Assembly (NCBI RefSeq): GCF_001565895.1
Contig: NZ_LSNE01000005.1
Location: 696,665-760,664, forward strand
Length of the DNA stretch: 64,000 nucleotides
Direction: 5' to 3'
From: Paraglaciecola hydrolytica
Lineage (GTDB): Bacteria > Pseudomonadota > Gammaproteobacteria > Enterobacterales > Alteromonadaceae
Below the pieces are notes generated by a model. It did no database searches. It saw only the letters and a list, made by a program, of their open reading frames with translations, and was not told the DNA's origin. Positions 1-14,026 of the stretch are shown here, piece by piece. Made by a program: the position numbers and the translations under genes. Position 1 is the stretch's first letter. Every line of letters starts with the position of its first letter.

Positions 1-1
1 C

Positions 2-4806
<4,805 letters not shown>

Positions 4807-4830
4807 TCATCATATTTAAAAGTTAAAAAT

Positions 4831-4855
4831 GGGAGCTAATTAGCTCCCTTTTTTA
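4831..4855. terminator. Bidirectional rho-independent terminator after gltD
   Basis: A perfect 18-bp palindrome (GGGAGCTAATTAGCTCCC, 4831-4848) is followed by a T run on the plus strand and flanked by an A run on its other side. It can therefore stop both gltD transcription and the convergent gene that ends at 4873. Confidence 0.9.
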
Positions 4856-4872
4856 TTGCCAATTTGTCTCGC

Positions 4873-5526
4873 TTATATTTCTTTCGCTATCTGTTTTAAC
4901 GCCTGTTCAAAAATCGCCACAGGCTGACCACCACTAATTAAATGTTTTTCATTAATAATCACCGCAGGAACGGATTGAATACCACTGTTAGTGTAATGCT
5001 GTTGTAGTTGACGCACCTCAGTGGCAAATTTATCTGAGGCCAGTATTTGTGTTGCCTGAGCTTGGTCCAAACCTACATTACCCACAGCTTCGAGTAATTG
5101 CTGGTGATCACTAGGATTACCACTTTGTTTAAAATACAAATCAAACAAAGCTAACTTCAGTTCAGTTTGTTTACCCTGCTCTTTTGCCCAATGTAATAAA
5201 CGATGAGCATCAAAGGTATTGTAAATCCGTCCACCACCACGATTGCCAAACTCGTAACCTACCTCTAGGCCACGTTGTTTAATCATCTCGCGATTATGCG
5301 CCGCTTGTTCAGCACTAATGCCATACTTTTGCGTAATATGCTCGGTGATCTCTTGCCCTTCTTGGGGCATGTGCGGATTTAATTCGAAGGGATGCCAGGT
5401 GATCTCTGCGTCAATTTCTTCTGTTAAATGTAGAAGTGCTTGATCTAAGGCTTTATAGCCGATAATGCACCATGGACACGAGACATCAGAAACAATGTCA
5501 ATTTTCATTTTAGTAGGCATAAACAT
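4873..5526 (-). CDS. DsbA family oxidoreductase, FrnE-like
   Basis: A thioredoxin-fold protein of the DsbA/FrnE (2-hydroxychromene-2-carboxylate isomerase-like) group. The CPWC redox motif is at residues 17-20 after a beta strand (KIDIVSDVS), and the cis-Pro region SVPAVIINEKHLISGGQP is near the C-terminus. There is no signal peptide, which fits cytoplasmic FrnE-type proteins rather than periplasmic DsbA. Three in-frame ATGs occur in the first seven codons. The second (5520) has the best spacing from an AGAGA ribosome site, and the third (5508) begins right at the fold. The substrate is unknown; FrnE homologues are linked to disulfide exchange and oxidative stress. It converges on gltD across a terminator. 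Confidence 0.85.
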   Translation of the reverse strand: MFMPTKMKIDIVSDVSCPWCIIGYKALDQALLHLTEEIDAEITWHPFELNPHMPQEGQEITEHITQKYGISAEQAAHNREMIKQRGLEVGYEFGNRGGGRIYNTFDAHRLLHWAKEQGKQTELKLALFDLYFKQSGNPSDHQQLLEAVGNVGLDQAQATQILASDKFATEVRQLQQHYTNSGIQSVPAVIINEKHLISGGQPVAIFEQALKQIAKEI

Positions 5527-5574
5527 ATTCTCTTTGGGTAATTCATTTAATTGTTGCAGTACAACTAAAGCTGC

Positions 5575-6084
5575 TTAACTGGTTCTTCTGGCTTTGAAAA
5601 TACATAGACCCAGTAGTTTCATTAAACTTTCGACCAATGAACTTAACAATAAAGCACAAGCAAAACCCCATACAAAAGCCATGGGATCTAAAATAATAAT
5701 GTAACTATAACTTGCTAATGTCTCTTGCATAATGGCCGAGTCATGCCTGACTAATACGTGAAATGCCTTGACTAAACTGTTGCCTTGCAAAGCAGCAAAT
5801 TCATCCTTTAAGCGCTTAACTCGTTCAAATATAAACTGAATATTTTGAGCATCTTGCTTAAACACAGCATCATTACTTTGTTTATAGTGTTGAATGAGTT
5901 GTTGTATATCACCTTTAAAATAACGCTCAGCTGTGAGTTGAAAACCAGCCAGCAGTTGACTGGATTCCAGTAATTTTGCATCAACTCGCTTGGTGTATTG
6001 ATCAGTTAGTGCAGGAATTTGAATGCCCAGTAACAGGCCAGCACAAAATAATATCAAACGTACATAGTCGTTTATCATCTTCAT
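5575..6084 (-). CDS. DUF2937 family membrane protein
   Basis: About 169 aa when started at the ATG at 6084; an upstream TTG at 6096 is possible but less likely. The sequence matches the DUF2937 pattern: an N-terminal membrane segment (residues ~5-25, YVRLILFCAGLLLGIQIPAL), a conserved QYTKRVDAKLLES stretch, a long helical periplasmic part, and a C-terminal membrane segment around DPMAFVWGFACALLLSS. The family has no known function. It lies 48 bp downstream of the FrnE-like gene's start and on the same strand, so the two may be co-transcribed. The C-terminus ends in a positive-inside tail (FKARRTS). Confidence 0.75.
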   Translation of the reverse strand: MKMINDYVRLILFCAGLLLGIQIPALTDQYTKRVDAKLLESSQLLAGFQLTAERYFKGDIQQLIQHYKQSNDAVFKQDAQNIQFIFERVKRLKDEFAALQGNSLVKAFHVLVRHDSAIMQETLASYSYIIILDPMAFVWGFACALLLSSLVESLMKLLGLCIFKARRTS

Positions 6085-6217
6085 TTTTATACCCAAGCCT
6101 CTAGGAAAAAAGTCATACCTTAGCGTCGAGCCTAATACCTATAACACCGTTAATTAAGTTGCTGCCAACAACCTGAGCTTCTATAGTAAGGCCATATTAC
6201 CTGAAGAGTGCGTAGCT

Positions 6218-6583
6218 GTGTCAATAATCCATACCGCAACACAAACAAACATTGCCTTAGGCATAGTGTTGTCGTTTTTGGCTTTTAGTGCCAAAGCCGA
6301 TAGCAACACACTCCATTGCCCCACTGAGTTTTATCAACTACCGCTGATTTCCTCGGCCAGTTACTGCCAATCGTTTGCGCAAGAACTCCCTGCCAGCCTG
6401 TCTTATTTTACTGCCAGTTCGCAAGATGAAGTAAAAAACTTCTACATCAACGCACTTGGTCAAGCAGAGCAAGAATTTATCGAAAAAGGCCGCTTGGTCA
6501 TGCTGTATAAACAAGGTATGCAGACCATCATTGTTTCGCCTGACAAACAAGGCAGCCAGATTGATATGCTGGTCAAACAATAA
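6218..6583 (+). CDS. Small exported protein of unknown function
   Basis: 121 aa starting at GTG, with a GAAGAG ribosome-site-like stretch about 9 nt upstream. A hydrophobic segment at residues 13-25 followed by SAKADS looks like a signal peptide with an AKA|D cleavage site, so the mature protein of about 94 aa is probably periplasmic. Two Cys follow (in HCPTEF and SYCQSF) and could form a disulfide. No family was recognised. It is transcribed away from the DUF2937 gene and is followed by a DUF2726 gene 124 bp downstream. Confidence 0.6.
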   Translation: MSIIHTATQTNIALGIVLSFLAFSAKADSNTLHCPTEFYQLPLISSASYCQSFAQELPASLSYFTASSQDEVKNFYINALGQAEQEFIEKGRLVMLYKQGMQTIIVSPDKQGSQIDMLVKQ

Positions 6584-6707
6584 ATCCCATCAGACCCCAT
6601 ACACTATGAAATAGCGGTATCACTCTCGGTTATTCTTGGCACTCTCTTTGCAATTTCCTTTTATCGTTCAGATATCTTGTCAATAAATTGGCAAAACAGG
6701 AAAATTT

Positions 6708-7307
6708 ATGGAATTAGCAATATTACTGATGGTACTAGTGATCATTGTCGCTGTATGTGTGATGAAACTGAATGAGCCCCAATTAGCCTTTCCTTTTAAG
6801 AAAAAAACCAACTTATTTACCCAAGTAGAACGCAACTTTTTAGCCTTAATAGAAGATGCTGTCGGTAAAGACTATCGTATTTTATGCCGGGTGAAGTTAG
6901 TTGATATTTTGGCGGTGCGTCAAAGTACTGACAAAAAAACCAGCAAAAATGCGGTCAGTAAAGCAAACTCGCGCTATTTGGATTTTGTACTTTGCTCCAA
7001 AACAGATATGACGCCCGTACTAGCCATAGACTTAGTCCATAATAATGGCAAAGATGGCTACAAAACCCAGCGTGACTGGTTTGTTAACGGCTCATTAGAC
7101 GCCGCCAGCATCCCTCATGTAAGGATAAAAGTTCGCTCAGGCTATAAAACACAAGATATCAAAGACTGTATCGAAGCAAAATTACCCAGCAAGATACCTA
7201 AGCAACTCAAAGCTCCGATAATGCAGGGCACCTTAAACTTACCAGAAGAACTGAAACAAAAAGCCAAACCGACTCGTCCAGTTGGGCGTAGTGTTATCGC
7301 CGCATAG
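6708..7307 (+). CDS. DUF2726 domain protein, membrane-anchored
   Basis: 199 aa with a CAGGAAAAT ribosome site. One N-terminal membrane helix (residues ~3-19) is followed by a cytosolic DUF2726 domain: FTQVERNFLALIEDAVGKDYRI, then KVKLVDILAV, then a Lys/Ser-rich loop and LDFVLCSKTDMTPVLAIDL. The last segment resembles the D...(E/D)xK-type core of the restriction-endonuclease-like fold to which DUF2726 has been compared; nuclease activity here is unproven. The tail is basic (KQKAKPTRPVGRSV). A strong bidirectional terminator separates it from mdh, which converges on it. Confidence 0.75.
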   Translation: MELAILLMVLVIIVAVCVMKLNEPQLAFPFKKKTNLFTQVERNFLALIEDAVGKDYRILCRVKLVDILAVRQSTDKKTSKNAVSKANSRYLDFVLCSKTDMTPVLAIDLVHNNGKDGYKTQRDWFVNGSLDAASIPHVRIKVRSGYKTQDIKDCIEAKLPSKIPKQLKAPIMQGTLNLPEELKQKAKPTRPVGRSVIAA

Positions 7308-7332
7308 TTTATTTTTTCAAACAACAAAAACT

Positions 7333-7360
7333 AAAAAACCAGTCAATTGACTGGTTTTTT
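7333..7360. terminator. Bidirectional terminator between DUF2726 gene and mdh
   Basis: AAAAAACCAGTCAA/TTGACTGGTTTTTT forms a perfect 28-bp palindrome with A/T runs on both sides. It is placed between two convergent genes, so it serves both strands. Confidence 0.92.
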
Positions 7361-7377
7361 ATGAGACAAAATAAAAA

Positions 7378-8319
7378 TTATTTGCCGTTTACAAACTCTA
7401 CACCAAGTTGAATATCAGCACGTAAACCAGCTAACATCGACTCTTTGGCATTTTGTTCAAATTCACTCAATTCGCCGTAAGACAAAATTTCTTCTACACC
7501 ATTGTTACCTAAGCGCACAGGATGAGAGAAAAACGCTGCATCATCACTACCGTCGGTTTGTACGTAGGTATATTCCACTACGTTGTCGCCACGCATTGCC
7601 GCAACTAAAGATAAACAGAAACGTGCTGCTGCTTGACCCATAGATAAGGTTGCAGATCCGCCACCGGCCTTAGCTTCAACAACTTCAGTGCCGGCGTTTT
7701 GAATACGTGTGGTTAAACTTGCCACTTCTTCAGCCGTAAACTCAACACCTTCAACCTGAGATAACAAAGGTAAAATAGTTGTTCCTGAGTGGCCACCAAT
7801 GACTGGCACATGCACGTTAGCAGGATTTAAACCTTTTAAATTACCAACAAAAGTTTCTGCACGGATAACATCAAGAGTCGTTACACCAAACAGTTTGTTT
7901 TTGTTGTAAACACCTTTGGCTTTTAATGCTTCAGCAGCAATAGCAACGGTAGTATTAACCGGGTTAGTAATAACGCAGATGCAGGCTTTTGGACAATTAT
8001 CAGCGATAGCATCAATCAAGTTTCTGACGATGCCAGCATTGATGTTAAACAAATCTGAACGATCCATACCAGGCTTACGTGGTACACCAGCAGGAATTAA
8101 TACAATATCACTTCCGATCAGAGCATCAGCCAGATTGTCTTTACCAAAGCCGGTAACTTTAACATCTGTAGGAATATGGCTTAAATCAACAGCAACGCCA
8201 GGTACTACTGGCGCAACATCGTATAATGACAGTTCAGAACCGGCTGGTAATTGGGTTTTTAACAACAGCGATAAAGCTTGGCCGATACCACCTGCGGCCC
8301 CTAGTACAGCTACTTTCAT
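7378..8319 (-). CDS. mdh: Malate dehydrogenase (NAD)
   Basis: Interconverts malate and oxaloacetate with NAD in the TCA cycle; 313 aa, the usual length for the enterobacterial type. The N-terminal Rossmann motif is [16 protein letters not shown]. Substrate-binding arginines are in [12 protein letters not shown], and the catalytic His is in [18 protein letters not shown]. The start is fixed by a strong ribosome site (CAGGAGAGAAAC) directly before ATG. It is divergent from argR, a conserved arrangement in gammaproteobacteria. It converges with the DUF2726 gene across a terminator. Confidence 0.98.
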   Translation of the reverse strand: MKVAVLGAAGGIGQALSLLLKTQLPAGSELSLYDVAPVVPGVAVDLSHIPTDVKVTGFGKDNLADALIGSDIVLIPAGVPRKPGMDRSDLFNINAGIVRNLIDAIADNCPKACICVITNPVNTTVAIAAEALKAKGVYNKNKLFGVTTLDVIRAETFVGNLKGLNPANVHVPVIGGHSGTTILPLLSQVEGVEFTAEEVASLTTRIQNAGTEVVEAKAGGGSATLSMGQAAARFCLSLVAAMRGDNVVEYTYVQTDGSDDAAFFSHPVRLGNNGVEEILSYGELSEFEQNAKESMLAGLRADIQLGVEFVNGK

Positions 8320-8512
8320 GTTTCTCTCCTGTATAAAACGATTTGCTAAGTAAAATACCCCTAATATAACGTAATTTATAATTGGGGCTTGGAAAAGGCG
8401 CCTATCATACTATCTCATCTGTTTTTTGTAACTCGATTAGCTACTGAAAATACAGGCAAATTGCTTAAAGTTAAGCAATGCGGCAAAATACCGAACAAAA
8501 ATCGAGGATACT

Positions 8513-8977
8513 ATGGCCACTATTAAGCAAGAAGCATTAACAAGAGCATTTAAAGAGATACTTAATACGGAAAATTTTGGCTCTCAAGGCGATATTGTTG
8601 ACGCACTGAAACAGCAAAAGTTTGACAACATCAGCCAATCCAAAGTATCCAGAATGTTGAGTAAATTTGGCGCCGTCAGAACCCGTAATGCACGTGGTGA
8701 CATGGTTTATTGTCTACCCCCTGAATTGGGTATGCCAACTGCCAAAAGCCCACTTAAACAGTTAGTACTCGATATAGTACATAACAATGTGATGGTGATC
8801 ATTCGTACCAGCCCAGGTGCAGCGCAGTTAATTGCTCGTCTGCTTGATTCATTAGGTAAAAAAGACGGCGTACTTGGCACCATCGCTGGCGACGATACTA
8901 TTTTTATCGCCCCTTCAGATATCACCAAAATTGAAGAAATTCGCGAAAAAGTAGAAGCCTTGTTTGAGAATGTGTAA
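8513..8977 (+). CDS. argR: Arginine repressor ArgR
   Basis: A hexameric, arginine-dependent regulator of arginine biosynthesis and catabolism; 154 aa, family-typical. The N-terminal winged helix-turn-helix spans about residues 1-70 (DIVDALKQQ...[22 protein letters not shown]). The C-terminal arginine-binding oligomerisation domain contains [18 protein letters not shown] and [13 protein letters not shown]. The ribosome site AGGA precedes ATG. It is divergent from mdh with 193 bp between them. I did not find a convincing ARG box in that gap, so autoregulation is not supported by sequence here. Confidence 0.97.
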   Translation: MATIKQEALTRAFKEILNTENFGSQGDIVDALKQQKFDNISQSKVSRMLSKFGAVRTRNARGDMVYCLPPELGMPTAKSPLKQLVLDIVHNNVMVIIRTSPGAAQLIARLLDSLGKKDGVLGTIAGDDTIFIAPSDITKIEEIREKVEALFENV

Positions 8978-8982
8978 ATGCA

Positions 8983-9014
8983 GAAACTAGAAACTAGAAA
9001 CTAGAAACTAGAAA
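8983..9014. repeat. Short tandem repeat, unit GAAACTA
   Basis: Four exact 7-bp copies of GAAACTA plus a partial fifth lie between the stop of argR and the stop of the convergent EEP gene. The array creates four CTAG tetramers within 25 bp, a tetramer usually rare in proteobacterial genomes. It is non-coding and has no spacer structure. Confidence 0.9.
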
Positions 9015-9045
9015 AAAGTGTAATATTACCGTTGCTCGTATCAAG

Positions 9046-10218
9046 CTATTTTCTATTTTCAAAAACAATATCAAGCCACACCATTCGGTGATCTGACGAT
9101 GCTATGCGATTTTTAACTAAATAAAACTGCGGATCATTTGAAGTAGGCCAAAACACTCCACCGTTTAAGATCGCTAGATTGCGCGAAGGTAGTACGTAAT
9201 CTGCGCGCATACGCCATTCTGCAGTATGACTAGCTGCATAAGGATTCTTTGGACTATGTAACCCTGCGCCTTGACTAGTGGGTACATAGTCAGCATTAAC
9301 GCGTGTATGACTGAGTAAATTTGCAATACCACTTGCGATACCATCCCCTTCAACTGCTGAAGCATTGAGGTCACCCAAGACAACAAAGTGTTTACCAACA
9401 AGGCCGCCTTTATAACCCGCATCATCGTAAATGTATTCCGCTTGTTGATCGCCAGAAACATAATCAGTCCAAAAGCGTATTTCATCATGATTACGTTTAC
9501 CGTTTCTATCTTCAGGGCCGTCAAATACTGGCGGTGTAGGATGACTTGCTAATATATGAATAGTGTTGCCCGCAACGTCGATCGGTACATCCCAGTGAGA
9601 TTTAGAAGACAGGCGCAATATATTTTGAGCCTCTTCGGAATACCAACTGCGCCCTTGTTGATCTTTGATCCCAAGCATTAAGTTATGTGGCATATTTGCC
9701 CACAAAAAATGTTGAAAAGTACGAATTTGTTTTGTCTCAATTGGATAGCGGCTTAATAGCACCATGCCATATTGACCGGGATACAAGCCAAAACCAAAGG
9801 CATCGCCACCTTTCCCACTCGCGATCCCATCTTTGTCTAAATCAAGTCCCGAATCCATACCGGTATTAACAGGAGCTGTGTAAAAGTAGGGATAATCAAT
9901 AACCTTACCGCCCTGTTGTGGCACATTTAGATAATTTTTAATAAAGGCTTTTACGCCTAACTCATCATTTGAGGTGTAATCAAACTCATTGAGTAAAAGG
10001 ATATCAGGCCGCACTTGTTGAATAATTGCAGCTATATTCATGATTTGCGGGTGACTACCCGAAGCTAAATGAGTAAATAACTCATTTCCTGTAACTTGTT
10101 CACCGTTGGCAACATAATTTGTCGCTTCCATACTGACATTAAACGTTGCGACACGCAGGGTTTGGCTTTCAGCACTACTCATAAACATCCCAATCAAAAT
10201 CACCAGAAGAAATTTCAC
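9046..10218 (-). CDS. Exported endonuclease/exonuclease/phosphatase (EEP) family protein
   Basis: A secreted member of the DNase I-like EEP fold. A TTG start at 10248 is possible but overlaps the upstream terminator. GTG at 10218 is preferred: it follows a GGGA site and gives a clean signal peptide (MKFLLVILIGMFMSSAES). Fold motifs are VATFNVSMEA near the start, LLLNEFDY with the catalytic Glu, VVLGDLNAS with the Asp/Asn pair and SDHRMVWLDI with the final Asp-His. The family covers nucleases, lipid phosphatases and others, and the substrate cannot be told from sequence. It lies directly downstream of, and on the same strand as, the TonB-dependent receptor, separated by a terminator. Confidence 0.85.
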   Translation of the reverse strand: MKFLLVILIGMFMSSAESQTLRVATFNVSMEATNYVANGEQVTGNELFTHLASGSHPQIMNIAAIIQQVRPDILLLNEFDYTSNDELGVKAFIKNYLNVPQQGGKVIDYPYFYTAPVNTGMDSGLDLDKDGIASGKGGDAFGFGLYPGQYGMVLLSRYPIETKQIRTFQHFLWANMPHNLMLGIKDQQGRSWYSEEAQNILRLSSKSHWDVPIDVAGNTIHILASHPTPPVFDGPEDRNGKRNHDEIRFWTDYVSGDQQAEYIYDDAGYKGGLVGKHFVVLGDLNASAVEGDGIASGIANLLSHTRVNADYVPTSQGAGLHSPKNPYAASHTAEWRMRADYVLPSRNLAILNGGVFWPTSNDPQFYLVKNRIASSDHRMVWLDIVFENRK

Positions 10219-10248
10219 TTTGAATAATCCCACTTTCAGTAAAAACAA

Positions 10249-10274
10249 AAAAGCCGATCAAATGATCGGCTTTT
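10249..10274 (-). terminator. Terminator downstream of the TonB-dependent receptor gene
   Basis: On the minus strand AAAAGCCGATCA/TGATCGGCTTTT forms a 12-bp stem with a 2-nt loop followed by a T-rich tail. It sits 22 bp after the receptor stop and before the EEP gene, so read-through is probably limited. Confidence 0.88.
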
Positions 10275-10295
10275 AATTATCAAACTAGTTTGAGC

Positions 10296-13200
10296 TTAGA
10301 AACGGTATTTAACACCCATACGTACTTCCCATAAAGAAGCACCACGGTTAATACCTTGTTCAGAAGGAAGGTAGCGATTATATACATATTGGCCTTGATC
10401 GTTGATATAGGCAGCAATCACATCGTCACCAACAAAAGAACCTTGACGGAATACACCCCAATCGTCATTTAGCAAGTTACCCAAATTCTCAACTACAAAG
10501 AACGCACTAGCTTTATGACCTTCAAAGAAAGCAGGAAGTTCTTGCTCTACTCTTACGTCAAACTTAACCCACCAATCAGCAGAGGAAGAGTTACGACCCA
10601 TGATAGAACCACGAGTCAGACCTTCATCATCAATTAGCTTATTGAAGCCATCAAGATCAAATGGTGTAACAACCCCAGTATCAGGATCTGTATACGCCTC
10701 ATAAACCACGTTAGGATCGTTTTCCAATGGCACATAGATCAAACTACGATAGTCATTTGAATCACGGAACATTGCTTCGTTATTGTAGGTATAAGAAATT
10801 GGCTTACCTTCGTTGGCCGTACCAAATAAGCTAAACTTGGTGTCATAACCGTCTATGAATTCATGTTTATAACTTAAAGTCATCGTGAAACGGTGACGGG
10901 TTTCATAGTCTGAAGTGGCAACACCAGGATTGTTTAGATCAGAAACAGCTACGTTACCAAAGTTTGAACCCGCTGTAGAACTCGTCATCGGGTTTACATC
11001 AGTAGAACGAGTAAATGCATAAGCCAAACTAGCGTCTAAACCGAAGTCATAATCTTTGCTTACTGCCAAAGATAAAACTTTAGAATCACCGTCTGAACCT
11101 TTTACGTTAGTTAATAACAAGTCACTTCCATCGAAACGACCATTAGAACCATAAATTGGACGACCGTCTGGCGCATCAGCACCTGAGTCAGTTAAGGCAA
11201 GGTCAACTAGAATAGGTGAATCTTTTTTCTTGGTGTACATTAAATCTGCAGAGATTAAATAATCATCTTCAGTGATAAAAGTACCGCCAATAGCAAACTT
11301 CCACTCATGTGGCATTTTGAAATCAGGATCAGTAGCATTCACTCCACCATCACCAGATGTGATAGAAGTATTTGCAACAACGTCGAACATCGCTTGTGGG
11401 ATGTCATAAATAGGTCGACCTTGACCGGTCAATGGGATGTTAAATAATGTAGACGCACTAAAGTTTGGAATAGCACCTTGACGCGCTTCAATATTGGTTA
11501 CACCATCATTAGAATATGCGTTAGAAATCCATACGTTAGGGTTACCACCAGAATAACGGCCTACACCACCACGAACTTCTAAATTATCTTGTACTCGCCA
11601 GTTAAATCCAATACGTGGCTGAATCAAATCCATACCATCTACGGTACCAGTATTAGCAAAGCCATAACGGTTCTGGAAATTTTGGTTCAATGTAGGAGTA
11701 TCATCTGTACTGAATTTGTCATAACGCAAACCAACCATCATTTGAATATCGTCAGTTAAATCAAAGTCATCTTGGACATACAAGGTAGTCGTCGTATTGG
11801 CAAATGAAGCACCTGCATCAGCTGGGTTATTAGTTCCGGCTGAGTTGTTATAATAAATAGCGTTAGGTTTACCTGCTTCAAAATCAGCTATGGAGCGGAA
11901 ACGGTATTCGCCTACAGTGTGTTGCATAAACAAGTTGAATACGTCTAATTTTTCGTACTCGATACCACCAGAGATTTTATGATTATCCATGTAATACGTA
12001 GCTGCAAGCTTAAAGGTATCAGTATCGTAATTAAGTTCATTTGATTGACGAGAGTCATCTGGACCAATATAAATTGTGCCAGAAGCAGTGCTTATTTGAG
12101 CCTCTGCAAAGCCAGAAGCTGCATCTATTGAGTTCTGACGGTTTTCCAACTTAGAGCTACCAATACGTAACTCAGTACTGAAATCAGCCGTCCAGTCTGA
12201 ATAAAGTGAGGCTACAACACTTGTTAATTCTGCACCGCGCTCATAGTAGTGATTAGATAAAGGTAAAACACTAGAACCACTGTCTGACTGACTTAAACTG
12301 AAGCCATCATTCCAGTTGTAAACTAAAGAAGCACGGTGGTCTTCATTAATGTTCCAATCTAACTTAACTAAGATTTTTTCATCTTCAACTGGCGCGCTGC
12401 CAGGCATTCCACCAACATCGTAACCGTAAACACTTTGTGCTATCGAAGTTACTTGATCAACTTCAGCTTGTGTAACACGTGAACCTAACGCGTCATAGCT
12501 GAATAATTGAACACCTTCTACCTTCTCATAAGAGAAAAAGCCAAATAAAGTATCAGAAATTAAAGGGAAGCCGACGTTTACACCGTAACGTTTTTCAGTG
12601 TAATTACCGTTATCTTGTTTTTCGCCTTCAACTGAATCACCTTTAAATGAGTCACTTGTGTAATCGAAGAACGCACTACCATGAACTTCATTGGTACCTG
12701 ATTTAGTTACCGCGTTGATGTTACATGCAGTAAAACCGCCGTATTGCACATCAAATGGGGCTAACTCTACCGTTACCTGCTCGATTGCATCAAAAGAAAA
12801 AGGCATACGTTCAGTGGGGTAACCGTTGCTGTTCAAACCGAAGTTATCGTTCATGCGCACACCATCAAGCGTTAAGCTATTATAACGAGGACTGGCTCCA
12901 GCACATTGCACTGCATCGTTGAAGCTCTCATCGATATAAATACGCGGATCGGCACGAATAACATCATTAATGTCACGATTGATAGAAGGCGCATTTTCCA
13001 AATCAGCTAAATTAAAGTTAGCGGCAGGACCTGTATCGCCAAATGCAGAAGAACTCAATGAAGAGCCTGTAACAACAATACTTTCTACTTGTTGATCTGC
13101 TTCTAAAGATAAATCAAGACCATATACTTCACCAAGATTTAAATAAACTTCACTAACCGTGGTGTCTTGGTATTGGTTTGAATCAACAGTAACTTTGTAC

Positions 13201-13442
13201 GGGCCGCCAACACGCAAACCTTTCGCAGAAAACTGACCAGCAGCATTAACTGTTGTTGTTTTTACCGTACCTGAAGGTATGTGTGTAATTGTAATTACAG
13301 TACCAGCGGCAGGTGTGCCCTGTGGACCTACGATTTTACCACTGATACCTGACGAGGTTTCTTGTGCAAAAGCTGCAGTAGCCATGCCCATGGACATAGC
13401 AACAGCAATCGCGATGCGATTGAGTTTTGTGTTTCTTAGCAT
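10296..13442 (-). CDS. TonB-dependent receptor, Oar-like, with carboxypeptidase regulatory-like domain
   Basis: An outer-membrane receptor of 1,048 aa. After a signal peptide (ends AFAQE, ~residue 27) comes an Ig-like carboxypeptidase regulatory domain (SGISGKIVGPQG...AAGQFSAKGLRVGGPYKVTV). A plug domain (VESIVVTGSSL...RYNSLTLDGVRMNDNFGL) and a long beta-barrel follow, ending in the terminal Phe motif MGVKYRF. This is the architecture of Oar-type receptors, common in Alteromonadales and Xanthomonadales; their ligands are mostly unknown. The ribosome site GGAA precedes ATG. The 5' flank is a 0.58-kb AT-rich gap shared with udk. Neighbours suggest, but do not prove, a role in nucleic acid or phospho-compound uptake. 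Confidence 0.93.
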   Translation of the reverse strand: MLRNTKLNRIAIAVAMSMGMATAAFAQETSSGISGKIVGPQGTPAAGTVITITHIPSGTVKTTTVNAAGQFSAKGLRVGGPYKVTVDSNQYQDTTVSEVYLNLGEVYGLDLSLEADQQVESIVVTGSSLSSSAFGDTGPAANFNLADLENAPSINRDINDVIRADPRIYIDESFNDAVQCAGASPRYNSLTLDGVRMNDNFGLNSNGYPTERMPFSFDAIEQVTVELAPFDVQYGGFTACNINAVTKSGTNEVHGSAFFDYTSDSFKGDSVEGEKQDNGNYTEKRYGVNVGFPLISDTLFGFFSYEKVEGVQLFSYDALGSRVTQAEVDQVTSIAQSVYGYDVGGMPGSAPVEDEKILVKLDWNINEDHRASLVYNWNDGFSLSQSDSGSSVLPLSNHYYERGAELTSVVASLYSDWTADFSTELRIGSSKLENRQNSIDAASGFAEAQISTASGTIYIGPDDSRQSNELNYDTDTFKLAATYYMDNHKISGGIEYEKLDVFNLFMQHTVGEYRFRSIADFEAGKPNAIYYNNSAGTNNPADAGASFANTTTTLYVQDDFDLTDDIQMMVGLRYDKFSTDDTPTLNQNFQNRYGFANTGTVDGMDLIQPRIGFNWRVQDNLEVRGGVGRYSGGNPNVWISNAYSNDGVTNIEARQGAIPNFSASTLFNIPLTGQGRPIYDIPQAMFDVVANTSITSGDGGVNATDPDFKMPHEWKFAIGGTFITEDDYLISADLMYTKKKDSPILVDLALTDSGADAPDGRPIYGSNGRFDGSDLLLTNVKGSDGDSKVLSLAVSKDYDFGLDASLAYAFTRSTDVNPMTSSTAGSNFGNVAVSDLNNPGVATSDYETRHRFTMTLSYKHEFIDGYDTKFSLFGTANEGKPISYTYNNEAMFRDSNDYRSLIYVPLENDPNVVYEAYTDPDTGVVTPFDLDGFNKLIDDEGLTRGSIMGRNSSSADWWVKFDVRVEQELPAFFEGHKASAFFVVENLGNLLNDDWGVFRQGSFVGDDVIAAYINDQGQYVYNRYLPSEQGINRGASLWEVRMGVKYRF

Positions 13443-14026
13443 TGTGTGTTTCCTAAGTGTTGTGGTTATCTTATTAGTTTAAGTACTACGTATTATTGTT
13501 TTTTTTTATTGCATTTATATTACTTTGCCGGTTAAGAAACAACCGCTTGATTACAATCAATGCAAAAACAAGTGTTGATTTTTTGTAAAAAACAGACCTA
13601 ACATTATGATTAATAAGGATTATTAAAGAATAATTAAATTTGGTCTATTTAGTCCAGTTTATTTTCATCGTAACGGCGCAAAAGTGCAATTTGATTTTAA
13701 AAAAATGCTGTTTTTAACTGAAAAGATTTCTTTGCACATTGCCTGTTGATTGTAGCAGATACCTCAATTTATTTTGGTAATGCCTTAACGATTAAACACA
13801 GATACTTAGTTTGTGATATATGAACAAATTTCTATTCAACTTCATTTGTTGACCAAATGGTCCAATCATCGTAATGTTAGCCATTTAACAATTTCAAAGA
13901 CAAAGCCTATAACTTGCCAAGTAGAAAATGTGCCAGTAAATTAGGACAATTTTGTCTCTTGCAACTGACTTTATTCTGGTTCACTGGTATCTTTCCTGCA
14001 GTGTCTATTTTTTATCTTGGAGCGGT
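13443..14026. other. AT-rich intergenic region between the receptor gene and udk
   Basis: 584 bp with no credible gene. It must hold the divergent promoters of the receptor and of udk-nupC. Visible symmetric sites are TTTGT-N9-ACAAA (13809-13827) and GACCA-AA-TGGTC (13851-13862), both on the udk side. They could be operators but match no regulator I can name. Confidence 0.5.

Noticed and set aside
8320-8512. ARG boxes in the mdh-argR gap
   Set aside because: I looked for TGAAT-N4-ATTCA-type palindromes and found only weak, isolated half-sites.
8983-9014. CRISPR-like array
   Set aside because: The unit is only 7 bp and there are no spacers; it is a simple tandem repeat.
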